DNA from: Fuerstiella sp.
GTDB lineage: Bacteria; Planctomycetota; Planctomycetia; Planctomycetales; Planctomycetaceae
Direction of reading: 5' to 3'
DNA length: 64,000 nucleotides
NCBI GenBank assembly: GCA_029247265.1
Contig: JAQWLN010000081.1
Location: 1 to 64,000, forward strand
Within the stretch, counting starts at the first letter, position 1. Each line of letters begins with the position of its first letter. The translations under genes and the position numbers were made by a program. Below, in pieces: positions 51,969 to 60,367 of this stretch. Below the pieces are notes generated by a model that did not search any database, was not told the origin of the DNA, and saw only the letters and a program-made list of their open reading frames with translations.

Positions 51969-54080
51969 ATGCTTCGGTATCTTACGGTGGGCCTGCTGCT
52001 GACGTCTTCCGGATTACCTGCGGCGGATTGGTCACTTGATGAGAATCCGGAGCTTGCGAAATACTTTGCAGCGCAGGTGGCGAAGATTGAGTCGCAGGAT
52101 TCACTGCTGCAGTACAAGTCACTGGATGCATGGCAGGCCGCGAAACCAGAGTTACGAGAACAGCTCTTCGACATGCTGGGTCTTCACCCGCTGCCGCCGC
52201 GGACGCCGCTGAAACCTGAGCAGACGGGCGTTGTCGAAGAACAGGAGTTTCGGGTTGAAAACCTGCACTTTCAATCCATGCCGGGGCTATACGTGACTGC
52301 GAATCTCTATCTGCCGAAGGAAATCGACGGGCCGCTGCCGACCGTTCTTTATGTCTGCGGACATGCGCGTGTCACAGAAGGTGATGTCAGCTTCGGCAAT
52401 AAGACCGGCTATCAGCATCACGGAGCATGGTTCGCCCGCAACGGCTATGCATGCCTGACAATCGATACGGTGCAACTCGGCGAAATCGAAGGCATACATC
52501 ACGGCACGTATAAGTACGATCGCTGGTGGTGGAATGCAAGAGGTTATACCCCCGCCGGCGTCGAAGCGTGGAATTGTATTCGCGCTCTGGATTATCTGAA
52601 AACGCGTCCGGAAGTTGATGCCGATCGAATTGGCGTCACGGGCCGATCCGGCGGTGGCGCCTACAGCTGGTGGATCGCAGCCCTCGATGAAAGAATCAAA
52701 TGCGCCATTCCCGTTGCCGGCATCGCCACGCTTAGAAATCACGTCGTCGACGGCTGCGTGGAAGGCCACTGCGACTGCATGTATATGCTCAATACCCATC
52801 GCTGGGACTATGCCACAGTCGCAGCGCTGGTGGCTCCTCGTCCTCTGCTGATCAGCAATTCCGACAAGGACCTGATCTTTCCGCTGAATGGTGTCGTCGA
52901 AGTTCATCGACAGGTGCGGCACATCTATGAATTATACGAACAGCCGCTGAAGCTGGGACTGCAGATTACTGAGGGGCCACACAAGGATACTCAGGAATTA
53001 CGAGTCCACGCTTTCCGCTGGTTTAATCGGTGGCTCAGGGACGCCGACAGTTTAATCGAGAAGACTGCCACTAAGTTTTTCGAGCCAGCGCAGTTGCGGG
53101 TCTTTGCTGATCTTCCGGCCGACGAACGTAACACTTCGATCGACGAGGACTTTGTTCCGACGGTCAAACCGCTCGCCGAAAGGGCGGACAGCATCCTCCA
53201 GAATCAGCAGGTCTGGCTTGCGAAATCGCTTTATGTTTTGCGACAGAGGTGTTTCGCCGGCTGGCCTGAAGAACAGACGCCTCCGCGGTCGCCCACAGTT
53301 CGAGTCGAATCGCTCGACCAAACCAGCAGGGCACCCCGACTGACTGTGCGCCGGCTGCATTTTGACAGTCAGCAGCACGTGCCCGTCTCAGTCGACCTCG
53401 TTGTCAATACTGATGCTCCCGGCAATGGGAAGTCTGCAAGCGTCGATCTGAGTTCGCTGAACCTGCTCGTCGCAGACAGTGAGCTCTGGGCAGAATATGA
53501 ATCAGTAGTGCTGGGACGAACAGCTTCCCCTGACGCCGCACGCGACAATTCCGATACTGGCGTGTCAGCTGGCATGCTGCAGGAACAAATCAAACGCCTG
53601 AAGAACAAGGGGACCGCTCTGGCCGTGTTTGCCCCTCGCGGAATGGGACTGCATTCATGGAACGGTGACAGTAAGAAACAGACGCAGATTCGCCGTCGGT
53701 TTCAGTTGATCGGGACTACCGCAGACGCAATGCGTGTGTGGGATATTCGTCGTGCTGTTCAGGTTCTCCGTCAGCAGGTCGGTGACAAGGTTCGGTTGCA
53801 CTTGGTCGGCAGTGGAACGAATGCATGGCTGGCCGCGGCAGCTGCCGTTGTTCTCGACTCCGACATCGAGTCTGCTCGTCTGACAAATATTTCAGATGAC
53901 CGTGATCAACGTCCCGTGTTTCTGAACGCTGATCGCAGCTTCACACCCTCGGAACTGTTGGCACTTGCGGTGCATCGAACGGATGTTGTGACATTCGGGG
54001 CCGCGGACGGCCTGATTAAGTCTGTGGCCAGGCTGGCCCAGGATGCACAATGGGGCGGCGGGGATTTCACTGTCAAATAG
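51969..54080 (+). CDS. Secreted alpha/beta hydrolase (acetylxylan-esterase-like)
   Basis: 703 aa with a signal peptide (MLRYLTVGLLLTSSGLPAAD). ATG 51969 has AAAGG eight bases upstream. The alpha/beta hydrolase domain spans about 100-370: PTVLYVCGHARV, nucleophile elbow GVTGRSGGGAYSWW (Ser in GRSGG), CAIPVAGIATLRNH, an acidic residue in ISNSDKDLIFPL and a His in ITEGPHKDTQE. It resembles the acetyl-xylan esterase/cephalosporin deacetylase type found in planctomycete polysaccharide use. The last about 300 residues include a repeated-looking, partly hydrolase-like region (VRLHLVGSGTNAWLAAAAAV). Substrate unknown. It converges with the halogenase-like gene. Confidence 0.87.
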   Translation: MLRYLTVGLLLTSSGLPAADWSLDENPELAKYFAAQVAKIESQDSLLQYKSLDAWQAAKPELREQLFDMLGLHPLPPRTPLKPEQTGVVEEQEFRVENLHFQSMPGLYVTANLYLPKEIDGPLPTVLYVCGHARVTEGDVSFGNKTGYQHHGAWFARNGYACLTIDTVQLGEIEGIHHGTYKYDRWWWNARGYTPAGVEAWNCIRALDYLKTRPEVDADRIGVTGRSGGGAYSWWIAALDERIKCAIPVAGIATLRNHVVDGCVEGHCDCMYMLNTHRWDYATVAALVAPRPLLISNSDKDLIFPLNGVVEVHRQVRHIYELYEQPLKLGLQITEGPHKDTQELRVHAFRWFNRWLRDADSLIEKTATKFFEPAQLRVFADLPADERNTSIDEDFVPTVKPLAERADSILQNQQVWLAKSLYVLRQRCFAGWPEEQTPPRSPTVRVESLDQTSRAPRLTVRRLHFDSQQHVPVSVDLVVNTDAPGNGKSASVDLSSLNLLVADSELWAEYESVVLGRTASPDAARDNSDTGVSAGMLQEQIKRLKNKGTALAVFAPRGMGLHSWNGDSKKQTQIRRRFQLIGTTADAMRVWDIRRAVQVLRQQVGDKVRLHLVGSGTNAWLAAAAAVVLDSDIESARLTNISDDRDQRPVFLNADRSFTPSELLALAVHRTDVVTFGAADGLIKSVARLAQDAQWGGGDFTVK

Positions 54081-54099
54081 AAGCCGACAGGCACGGCAG

Positions 54100-55587
54100 T
54101 CAGACCGGGGCGGCCGTGCGTGAGTACATGCCGCCACAATCGTCGTCCAGCAGGCCTGCGTGATTCCACGGCTGCAGCAATTTGCGGAGCTTGCCTTCGA
54201 ACTCGTTGCAAGCCTCGGACGTGCTGCCGGCATCGACGACTTTCTGTAAGTGGCTTCGTGCTGTGCGAACGGTATTGCGAAACTCGTGGTCGTTGGCGCG
54301 CAGGAATGACACATCGTTGTCGGCGGCCGTCTGTTCCATTGACGTGACGGCAGCGAAGTACAGCATGCACCAGTCACACCACAGTCTGAAACTGGGCAGT
54401 GCGGCATAGCATCCTTCGACCAGTTCATCAACGTTGCGCAATTCATTGATAAGCTGGTCTGAATAATGTCGATGATTCTCTTCTTTCTGACGGTCCGAGG
54501 AGCTCAGCAAAATTGCGGCCAGGCGTCTGATGCCGAACAGCGTGTGAGCGATGCCCGTGCTGTGCAGCGGGTCAATGAAACCAGCTGTGTTCGGCAGTGC
54601 TGCCCAGCTCTTTCCGGCGGCCTCAGTGGTCAGTCGCTGAAGACGCTGAGTTCGCTGAATTCCGGTATCCGGACGGACGACAGCGGCAGAGCTGAACTGT
54701 CGCTGCAGAAACGCGAAGGACTGGATCTGTCGGTCCCATTCTTCCGTTGTGTTCAGCTCCGGGGAACGCTGCGTGTCAGGAATGCGGTCGTCGAACACAA
54801 AGCCAGCGCTGACGGAATCGTCGTCGAACCTGAGTTGCCACATCCAACCATTTTTCAGCACGTGGTGTACGGCGGCGGCATCGCACGGGAACGGGTGGCG
54901 GCTGCAATCCACGCCGCCCTCTCGGAACATACTTTCCACAGTTGGTACGTTGGTGAAATGTCCGAAGATCGCTCGCGAGTTTGTCTTCAATGTGGCGGTC
55001 TGCGACGCAATATTCAAATGGTCGAGCAGTGCGGAAGTGGAGCCCGTTGCATCCACGATGAACGGAGCTGAGATCTGGAAGCTCGATTCGTTGGCGACTC
55101 CTGTTACGCGCCAGTGGCCGTCGTCCCTGGCCAATGAATAACCTGCGCCTTCAAATTGAATGACACCGGACCGGCCGGCCTGCTCGAACATATATGCGTC
55201 GACATCGCTTCGTAACCAGTGAGTGTCAGAAGATTCGTTGCTGCTGCTGGCTGTGACCAGCATCTGGGCCGCTTCGTCGAAGTCGCGTTCTGTGCTGTGT
55301 CCAAAGTAACTAAAGCCGCGTTTCAGGCCGCAGGTGATGTCCGGACAGCATTGCTTCCACGTGCCATACTGAGTCAGTGGTAGCAGTTCGGGAAGATCGT
55401 ATTGCTCTGCCAGGGTGGCCAACGTTGTGTCGGCCAGTGGAGTTGACGATTCTCCAATGGCGAATCGGGGATGTCGGGCTCGATCGACGACGGCGACGCT
55501 TCGCCCTGCTCTGGCAAGAATCATGCTCAACAGACTGCCGCCGAAACCGGAACCCAGGATCAGAATATCAACATTGCGAACGCTCAT
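54100..55587 (-). CDS. FAD-dependent halogenase-like oxidoreductase
   Basis: 495 aa of the flavin-dependent halogenase/monooxygenase superfamily. The FAD Rossmann motif is GSGFGG near residues 12-17; IGESSTP near 44-50 matches the GE.T.P site; Lys 89 in CGLKRGFSYF could correspond to the catalytic Lys; WMWQLRF stands in the place of WxWxIP, and FIDPLHSTGIAHTL is the usual late flavin motif. A strict tryptophan-halogenase call is not justified because WxWxIP is altered. It may halogenate, hydroxylate or desaturate a small molecule or carrier-bound substrate. It is the third gene of the minus-strand cassette with the radical SAM and AsnB-like genes (128 bases after the former). Confidence 0.82.
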   Translation of the reverse strand: MSVRNVDILILGSGFGGSLLSMILARAGRSVAVVDRARHPRFAIGESSTPLADTTLATLAEQYDLPELLPLTQYGTWKQCCPDITCGLKRGFSYFGHSTERDFDEAAQMLVTASSSNESSDTHWLRSDVDAYMFEQAGRSGVIQFEGAGYSLARDDGHWRVTGVANESSFQISAPFIVDATGSTSALLDHLNIASQTATLKTNSRAIFGHFTNVPTVESMFREGGVDCSRHPFPCDAAAVHHVLKNGWMWQLRFDDDSVSAGFVFDDRIPDTQRSPELNTTEEWDRQIQSFAFLQRQFSSAAVVRPDTGIQRTQRLQRLTTEAAGKSWAALPNTAGFIDPLHSTGIAHTLFGIRRLAAILLSSSDRQKEENHRHYSDQLINELRNVDELVEGCYAALPSFRLWCDWCMLYFAAVTSMEQTAADNDVSFLRANDHEFRNTVRTARSHLQKVVDAGSTSEACNEFEGKLRKLLQPWNHAGLLDDDCGGMYSRTAAPV

Positions 55588-55715
55588 AACGCCGCCTGAT
55601 GAAACGTTTGGTCACGATGGACGTACTGGAAGAGAGTCATGGTTTCTTCAAAAGACCGATTCTCTCGAGTCCTTACGTGTCGCCGCATGTTGAATGGTTC
55701 GTTTTTCATGGATCG

Positions 55716-56669
55716 TCAGCCGCAATGGCCGCAAACGACGGGCGACGTTGCACGTTGAGAGAGATTGATCGTGTTTAGGCGTTCGATCCTTGCAGTCGCA
55801 CACGGGGGACATTCAGAAAACTGTTCGGCTTCCCACAGATCCGCGAAGACACGTCCGCGTTTCCACCCGAGCGTTTCGTTGATGACACTCTCCAGTGACC
55901 GCAACTCTGGAGGTTGAAACCGTCCGGAGTGCTGCAGCCTGTCCATGATTCCGTTTCCAGCGCGAGTCGGAATTACGGAGCAGCAATTGACACCGTGGTC
56001 GAATGCGAATCGCACCGACTCAATGGCCCGTTCAATGCCCTGCTCTTCTGACGTGTCCGGTGGTTTCAGCAGAATGAAAGCGCGTATTCGAATGCCGTGC
56101 CCCCGCAGGAATTCGCAGGCGCGGGCAAAATTCTCGGTCGTCATTTGTTTGTTCAGTTGCTGCAGAGTCGGCTGGTGTGACGTCTCCAGTCCGATCGCAA
56201 CTTCCAGTTGAGTGCCGCACAGGTTCTGGAAATCGACGCAGAGGTCGTTGCACAGACGTGGATGGTTCTCGACGATCACTGTCCTGAAGCCGGCGACGAG
56301 CGACGCGATTTCTGAAAAATCGCTTTGAGGGATGGCTTGTGCGTCAAAAAAATTGCCGCTGTTGTACAGCTTGATGTGTCGTGCCGGCGGCAGATGTTCG
56401 ACAGCATGTCTGATCTGCTCAGGAATGGCACCAACAGGAACTCGGTCGTCCGTGGTGTTCTTCCACAGGTCGCACATCAGACAGCGAAACGGGCACTCGC
56501 GATTTGACAGAAAGACCGTGGCCACGTCTTCCACCTTGCCATCGGCACAGTGTTCCTGTTCCACCAACATGTGATACGGTCGAAACGGGTCTACGGAATT
56601 CTTTGGGCCGCGTGCCTGCAGAATCTCGGTATCCGTGTGGTTTACAGCGCCTGGGCGATTGGAAGTCAT
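55716..56669 (-). CDS. Radical SAM enzyme (TIGR01210/RaSEA-like)
   Basis: 317 aa. The [4Fe-4S]-binding CX3CX2C motif is at Cys59, Cys63 and Cys66 (ECPFRCLMCDLW), and the sequence HIKLYNSGNFFD with VENHPRL matches the archaeosine-type RaSEA/TIGR01210 group. VAIGLETSHQPTLQQLNK and IRAFILLKPPDTSEEQG continue the barrel. The C-terminus has further Cys pairs (CPPCATA, CGHCG) that could bind a second cluster or zinc. Start ATG 56669. It lies 108 bases downstream of the AsnB-like gene. The reaction is not predictable; the group includes tRNA-modifying enzymes, so a natural-product role would be inference. Confidence 0.85.
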   Translation of the reverse strand: MTSNRPGAVNHTDTEILQARGPKNSVDPFRPYHMLVEQEHCADGKVEDVATVFLSNRECPFRCLMCDLWKNTTDDRVPVGAIPEQIRHAVEHLPPARHIKLYNSGNFFDAQAIPQSDFSEIASLVAGFRTVIVENHPRLCNDLCVDFQNLCGTQLEVAIGLETSHQPTLQQLNKQMTTENFARACEFLRGHGIRIRAFILLKPPDTSEEQGIERAIESVRFAFDHGVNCCSVIPTRAGNGIMDRLQHSGRFQPPELRSLESVINETLGWKRGRVFADLWEAEQFSECPPCATARIERLNTINLSQRATSPVVCGHCG

Positions 56670-56777
56670 GTGCCTGACCGTTCTGACCGGCACCACGCCG
56701 CTTCAACTTCCGTACATGTGTCGGCCGGACTATGTTGCCGTAGCAGTTTCATCAACGAGACGTTTCTAGCAGTGTCG

Positions 56778-58118
56778 CTACACAAACGTTTTGCGGAACG
56801 CGTCGCGGTAGCTTTCTTCGTCCGCCGGAAACAGTGATGCGAACGTTTCATCGACTGTGGCACCGTGCTGGAAACGGCGTTTTTCGAAGATTGGCATAGT
56901 GAGACCGGTGATCTGCTCGACACCACGGCGAACAATTTCGCCCTTCAATTCATACAGCTTTTCGTTCTGCCAGTCGGTGAGCTCAATAAAAGGGATCCCT
57001 TCAGAGACCTCAATGACGTTTGGCAGAGCGAACGGGCTGAGCCCCTTGAAACCGAATCGCCGCACAGGTGCTGATGATCGCACATGGCCTCGGCTTTGTC
57101 CGCCACTGTAGGTCAGTGAATGTTTGACCGCGTCAATGCCCCAGCCTTCGTGGTACAGCATTAGATTGTTCAGCACGCTGCGAATGGTCAGTTCGCTGTT
57201 TTCTTCAATGGGATAGTCTTTCAGATTTTCATCGCCGCCGTCCCCGTCAAGCAGGTACTTCCAGTCCGGGTAGCGGTTGCGAATTTCGCGACACAGAGCC
57301 AGCGCCATGGTTGCCGACTGAACATCAAGCGGTTTGTAGTCTTCGATCAGCTGCACGGCGTCTTTGTAATCGATGGACGCGGCCGGCACATCAATCACTT
57401 CCAGAAACATACTCAGATCCAGATCGCTCATGAATTGATGCGCCTGTTCCGCGTCGCGACCATTCTCATCGACAGACAGAGTGAAGGCCTTCAGTCGTCC
57501 GGGCGATTCACCTCGCTTCAGCATGCAGTCATATGTGGCGCAGAACACGGCGCCGCTGTCGATGCCGCCACTGAACAGAACGCCGATGGGTTCAGAAGTC
57601 GGGATCTGATCCAGCCAGTAGGCGATTTCGGTCTGCAACGCCGAAATGTAGGCGTACCCGATTTCGTCCAGGTCAGTGGACAGACGATTACGTTCCGGCG
57701 TGAAGAAACGAGTATACGTCGGGCTGGGATCCGGACAGCCGACCAGCGCAAGCTCGACGATATGATGAGCAGGCACCATTCGGGTGTACGACGGATGAAA
57801 CTGGTCGTCCAGACCCTCAGCTTTCAGCCATTCCAGAATCTCATCCATCCGCTCCGCGACAATCAGGCAGGGACCATCAATTTGCTTGGCCAGAAAATAC
57901 CTCAGCGGACGCCCGATGGACCGAGCCATGCGAATGATGTGACCGTTGCGATGGACCAGCGCAAACTGGCCATCGATTTCACGGAGTTTCTGCGCGTCTC
58001 CGGCCCCCAGGATTTCAATGGCGTCTTCGACGGTGGAGTTGAACAGTGTGTTAGCTTCGGGATCGAGCAGATTGACGAAGCGTTCGATGTATTTGTGATC
58101 CGACACGGGTAGTCCCAT
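56778..58118 (-). CDS. Asparagine-synthase-like protein without glutaminase cysteine
   Basis: 446 aa. The C-terminal half is an ATP-pyrophosphatase domain: LFSGGIDSGAVFCAT (PP-loop SGGIDS near residues 183-188) and YLLDGDGGDENLKDY. The N-terminal half resembles the amidotransferase fold (EIDGQFALVHRNGHIIRMARS) but does not start with the Cys needed to release ammonia from glutamine. This is the pattern of beta-lactam and related synthetases, which adenylate a carboxylate and join it to an amine. Start ATG 58118 is preferred; an upstream TTG (58169) has poor context. A hairpin separates it from the lipoprotein gene. It is the first gene of the three-gene cassette. Confidence 0.85.
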   Translation of the reverse strand: MGLPVSDHKYIERFVNLLDPEANTLFNSTVEDAIEILGAGDAQKLREIDGQFALVHRNGHIIRMARSIGRPLRYFLAKQIDGPCLIVAERMDEILEWLKAEGLDDQFHPSYTRMVPAHHIVELALVGCPDPSPTYTRFFTPERNRLSTDLDEIGYAYISALQTEIAYWLDQIPTSEPIGVLFSGGIDSGAVFCATYDCMLKRGESPGRLKAFTLSVDENGRDAEQAHQFMSDLDLSMFLEVIDVPAASIDYKDAVQLIEDYKPLDVQSATMALALCREIRNRYPDWKYLLDGDGGDENLKDYPIEENSELTIRSVLNNLMLYHEGWGIDAVKHSLTYSGGQSRGHVRSSAPVRRFGFKGLSPFALPNVIEVSEGIPFIELTDWQNEKLYELKGEIVRRGVEQITGLTMPIFEKRRFQHGATVDETFASLFPADEESYRDAFRKTFV

Positions 58119-58176
58119 TTCATGGCTGTTGGTGAACCTTTCAATGTTAGTCGGATTGTCGGCGGGCAACCAGCAA

Positions 58177-58209
58177 AGAGCCGCCGTCTTTCGAAAAGAC
58201 GGCGGCTCT
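58177..58209 (-). terminator. Hairpin upstream of the AsnB-like gene
   Basis: A perfect 14-bp stem (AGAGCCGCCGTCTT/AAGACGGCGGCTCT) with a TCGAA loop is followed by TTTGC on the minus strand. It lies about 90 bases after the lipoprotein stop and 59 bases before the AsnB-like start. It probably ends the glmM-lipoprotein transcript, making the cassette a separate unit. Confidence 0.75.
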
Positions 58210-58299
58210 GAGTGACAACTGGGGGCACGTCAAAGTAACACGGCCTTGAGCAGTGCCCCAAAGTTAAAGTTCGGGCACGAGTTGCGTCTTCCGCTCTCG

Positions 58300-58731
58300 C
58301 TACTTTGTCTGCGCGGAGGCCGGGCCAGGCGTCACTGCCTGAAGCAGTTTGGCGACATCCGGCTGCGTCAGTTTCCAGGGGCCTTTCCGTTCCAGTACCT
58401 GGTTGCCGAAGCCACTGTGTTGCTGCAGCCATGCAATCTGTGAGGTCTGGTTCACAACCAATGAGTAACGAATTGCGCTGACAGAGTTGCCCTGCGCCGT
58501 TGGGATGGGCAGAACAACGGGAGGCAGCGAAGTGGTGGCAACCTGAGTGACGCCCTCATCCGGTGGCGTGGCCAACAATCGCTTGACCCATTCCGAATTG
58601 TCGGCGGCGGGACTCAGCGATGTCGCCGTTTGCTGCATCGAGGCTTGTTTAATTGTTTCCGGGCCGGAACAACCCAGGATCATGACTGATGTCAGCAGTA
58701 TGCTGACGATTGGTGAGATGTTGTGTGTCAT
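58300..58731 (-). CDS. Small hypothetical lipoprotein
   Basis: 143 aa with a lipoprotein signal (SILLTSVMILGCSG). The mature part is short, polar and shows no recognised fold; segments include EWVKRLLATPPDEG and NQTSQIAWLQQHSGFG. Its ATG 58731 overlaps the stop of glmM by four bases (ATGA), showing translational coupling, so it is the second gene of that operon. Function unknown. Confidence 0.7.
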   Translation of the reverse strand: MTHNISPIVSILLTSVMILGCSGPETIKQASMQQTATSLSPAADNSEWVKRLLATPPDEGVTQVATTSLPPVVLPIPTAQGNSVSAIRYSLVVNQTSQIAWLQQHSGFGNQVLERKGPWKLTQPDVAKLLQAVTPGPASAQTK

Positions 58732-60095
58732 GATTGACCTCCCGCAACGCCGACAGCCTGCTTCACGACATTCATTGCCAGCCGACATAGTGCTTTTGCG
58801 TCTTCCGTTGCCGGTGCTTCTGCGATGACTCGAAGAATCGGTTCCGTATTGCTGGCTCGAACCTGAACCCAGCGATCCGGCCAGTCGAGCCGCAGGCCGT
58901 CGCCTTCTGATACCGTGGCGTCCTTGAATTGTTTCCGCAGGGCTTTACATGCATCGGTGACTGATTCCTTTGGGCACACAAACTTGTCTTTCACGATTGT
59001 GTAAAACGGAAGTTCGTCCGCCCATGTGTCCAGCGTGGTCCCTCGTTTGGCAAGGCCGTCAAGAACATAAGCCATCGACACCAGACTGTCACGGACGTAT
59101 CCGATGCTCGGTTCGATAACTCCGCCGTTGCCTTCACCTCCGAGCACCGCCTGGACCGCTCGCATTTTGGCACAGACGTGAGCTTCTCCGACAAAGGATC
59201 GGTGAAACTGACAGCCATGTTTTTCGGCGATGTCGGCTGTGATTCGACTTGTTGAACCGTTGACCACGAATGGCCCCTTACGCGTTTCCAGAACATGATC
59301 GGCTGCCAGGGCCAGCGTCAGTTCTTCGCCAATGTAATGGCCGGTGTTGTCGACGATTGCCAGGCGGTCAGCATCCGGGTCCTGGGCGAACCCGGCGTCG
59401 GCCTTGTGGCTTACAACGGCCGCACAAAGATCGGACAGGTTCTGTTCGACCGGTTCGGGAATGTGCTCGAACTTTCCATCCGGCGTACCGCCCAGCACAA
59501 CAACGTCGCACCCGAGCTCTTTAAGCAGTCGAGGTCCGCAGGTGGCACCACTGCCGTGGTTGCAGTCGATGACCACCTTGAAGCGGCGTTTCCGGATCTC
59601 TTCGACGTCCACCAGATCCAGAACATTTTTGATGTGAGGCCCGGCCGGATCGTCGACGGTCGTGACCGAACCGATTTCTGTCCAGTCTTTCCAGATGATG
59701 CCATCTTCTTCCAGGATTCGGAGCAACTGCTGGCCCAGTTCGCGATTGAATACGGATCCATCCGGTGCGAATGGTTTCAGTCCATTCCATTCGATGGGAT
59801 TGTGACTGGCGGTGATCATCAGGCCTCCCGCCGCGCCGTGGTGCTTAATGAGCACTCCGCAGGTCGGTGTTGTGGAGATGCCGGCATCCAGGACTTCACA
59901 GCCTGTTGCCAGCAATCCAGATACAACAGCATGATAGATCACCGAACCAGTGCTGCGACCATCTCGGGAAACGACCACTTTGCCACCGCTGAACATCGTG
60001 CCCAGAGCCGCCGCAAATTCCGTCACGTACAACGGGTCCAGACCATCTCCGACAATGCCGCGGAGTCCGGAGATGCTTAGAATTCGAGTACTCAC
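58728..60095 (-). CDS. glmM: Phosphohexomutase, phosphoglucosamine mutase-like
   Basis: 455 aa alpha-D-phosphohexomutase, probably phosphoglucosamine mutase converting glucosamine-6-phosphate to the 1-phosphate for peptidoglycan and surface glycans. The phosphoserine loop is GLMITASHNPIEWNG; metal-binding DPDADRLAIVD, substrate-binding GEGNGGVI and phosphate-binding RASNTEPILRV are all seen. GTG 60095 is chosen because AGGGAGG stands about six bases upstream; a GTG 21 bases earlier is a weaker option. Phosphomannomutase or phosphoglucomutase activity cannot be excluded from sequence alone. Confidence 0.88.
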   Translation of the reverse strand: MSTRILSISGLRGIVGDGLDPLYVTEFAAALGTMFSGGKVVVSRDGRSTGSVIYHAVVSGLLATGCEVLDAGISTTPTCGVLIKHHGAAGGLMITASHNPIEWNGLKPFAPDGSVFNRELGQQLLRILEEDGIIWKDWTEIGSVTTVDDPAGPHIKNVLDLVDVEEIRKRRFKVVIDCNHGSGATCGPRLLKELGCDVVVLGGTPDGKFEHIPEPVEQNLSDLCAAVVSHKADAGFAQDPDADRLAIVDNTGHYIGEELTLALAADHVLETRKGPFVVNGSTSRITADIAEKHGCQFHRSFVGEAHVCAKMRAVQAVLGGEGNGGVIEPSIGYVRDSLVSMAYVLDGLAKRGTTLDTWADELPFYTIVKDKFVCPKESVTDACKALRKQFKDATVSEGDGLRLDWPDRWVQVRASNTEPILRVIAEAPATEDAKALCRLAMNVVKQAVGVAGGQS

Positions 60096-60243
60096 AGTGT
60101 CCTCCCTGTGATCCACCTACAATTAACGCCGTAAACGACGCCAGTCTCAAGAGAATGGCGAAGTGTAGCTACTTGCGGCCGAGTGTGAATAGCTGATGTT
60201 TCTGCGGCCGTTTGGGTACCTGTCGACGGTCGGTCCCCTCGGG

Positions 60244-60264
60244 GCAGGCGTTCCGAACGCCTGC
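60244..60264. repeat. Palindromic inverted repeat (REP-like)
   Basis: GCAGGCGTTCCGAACGCCTGC is a perfect inverted repeat with a one-base centre, set among GC-rich sequence between the ABC permease stop and glmM. It may act as a terminator for the permease transcript or be a short repeated intergenic element. One copy is seen in this window. Confidence 0.45.
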
Positions 60265-60367
60265 TTACAGTTCTAGTCCATGCCGGAGTTTCGGGCCGGA
60301 CCTTCGGTGTCCATATATTCACGCCGTGGTCAAAGCCAGACCCGCGGCTCAGCCCTTCCTTTTCGTC

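Noticed and set aside
54100-55587. Firm call of tryptophan halogenase for the FAD enzyme
   Set aside because: The WxWxIP site reads WMWQLR, so only halogenase-like or related flavin oxidoreductase is justified.
55588-56777. RiPP precursor peptide in the gaps of the radical SAM cassette
   Set aside because: The two gaps are 128 and 108 bases and show no short Cys- or Ser-rich precursor with a ribosome-binding site.
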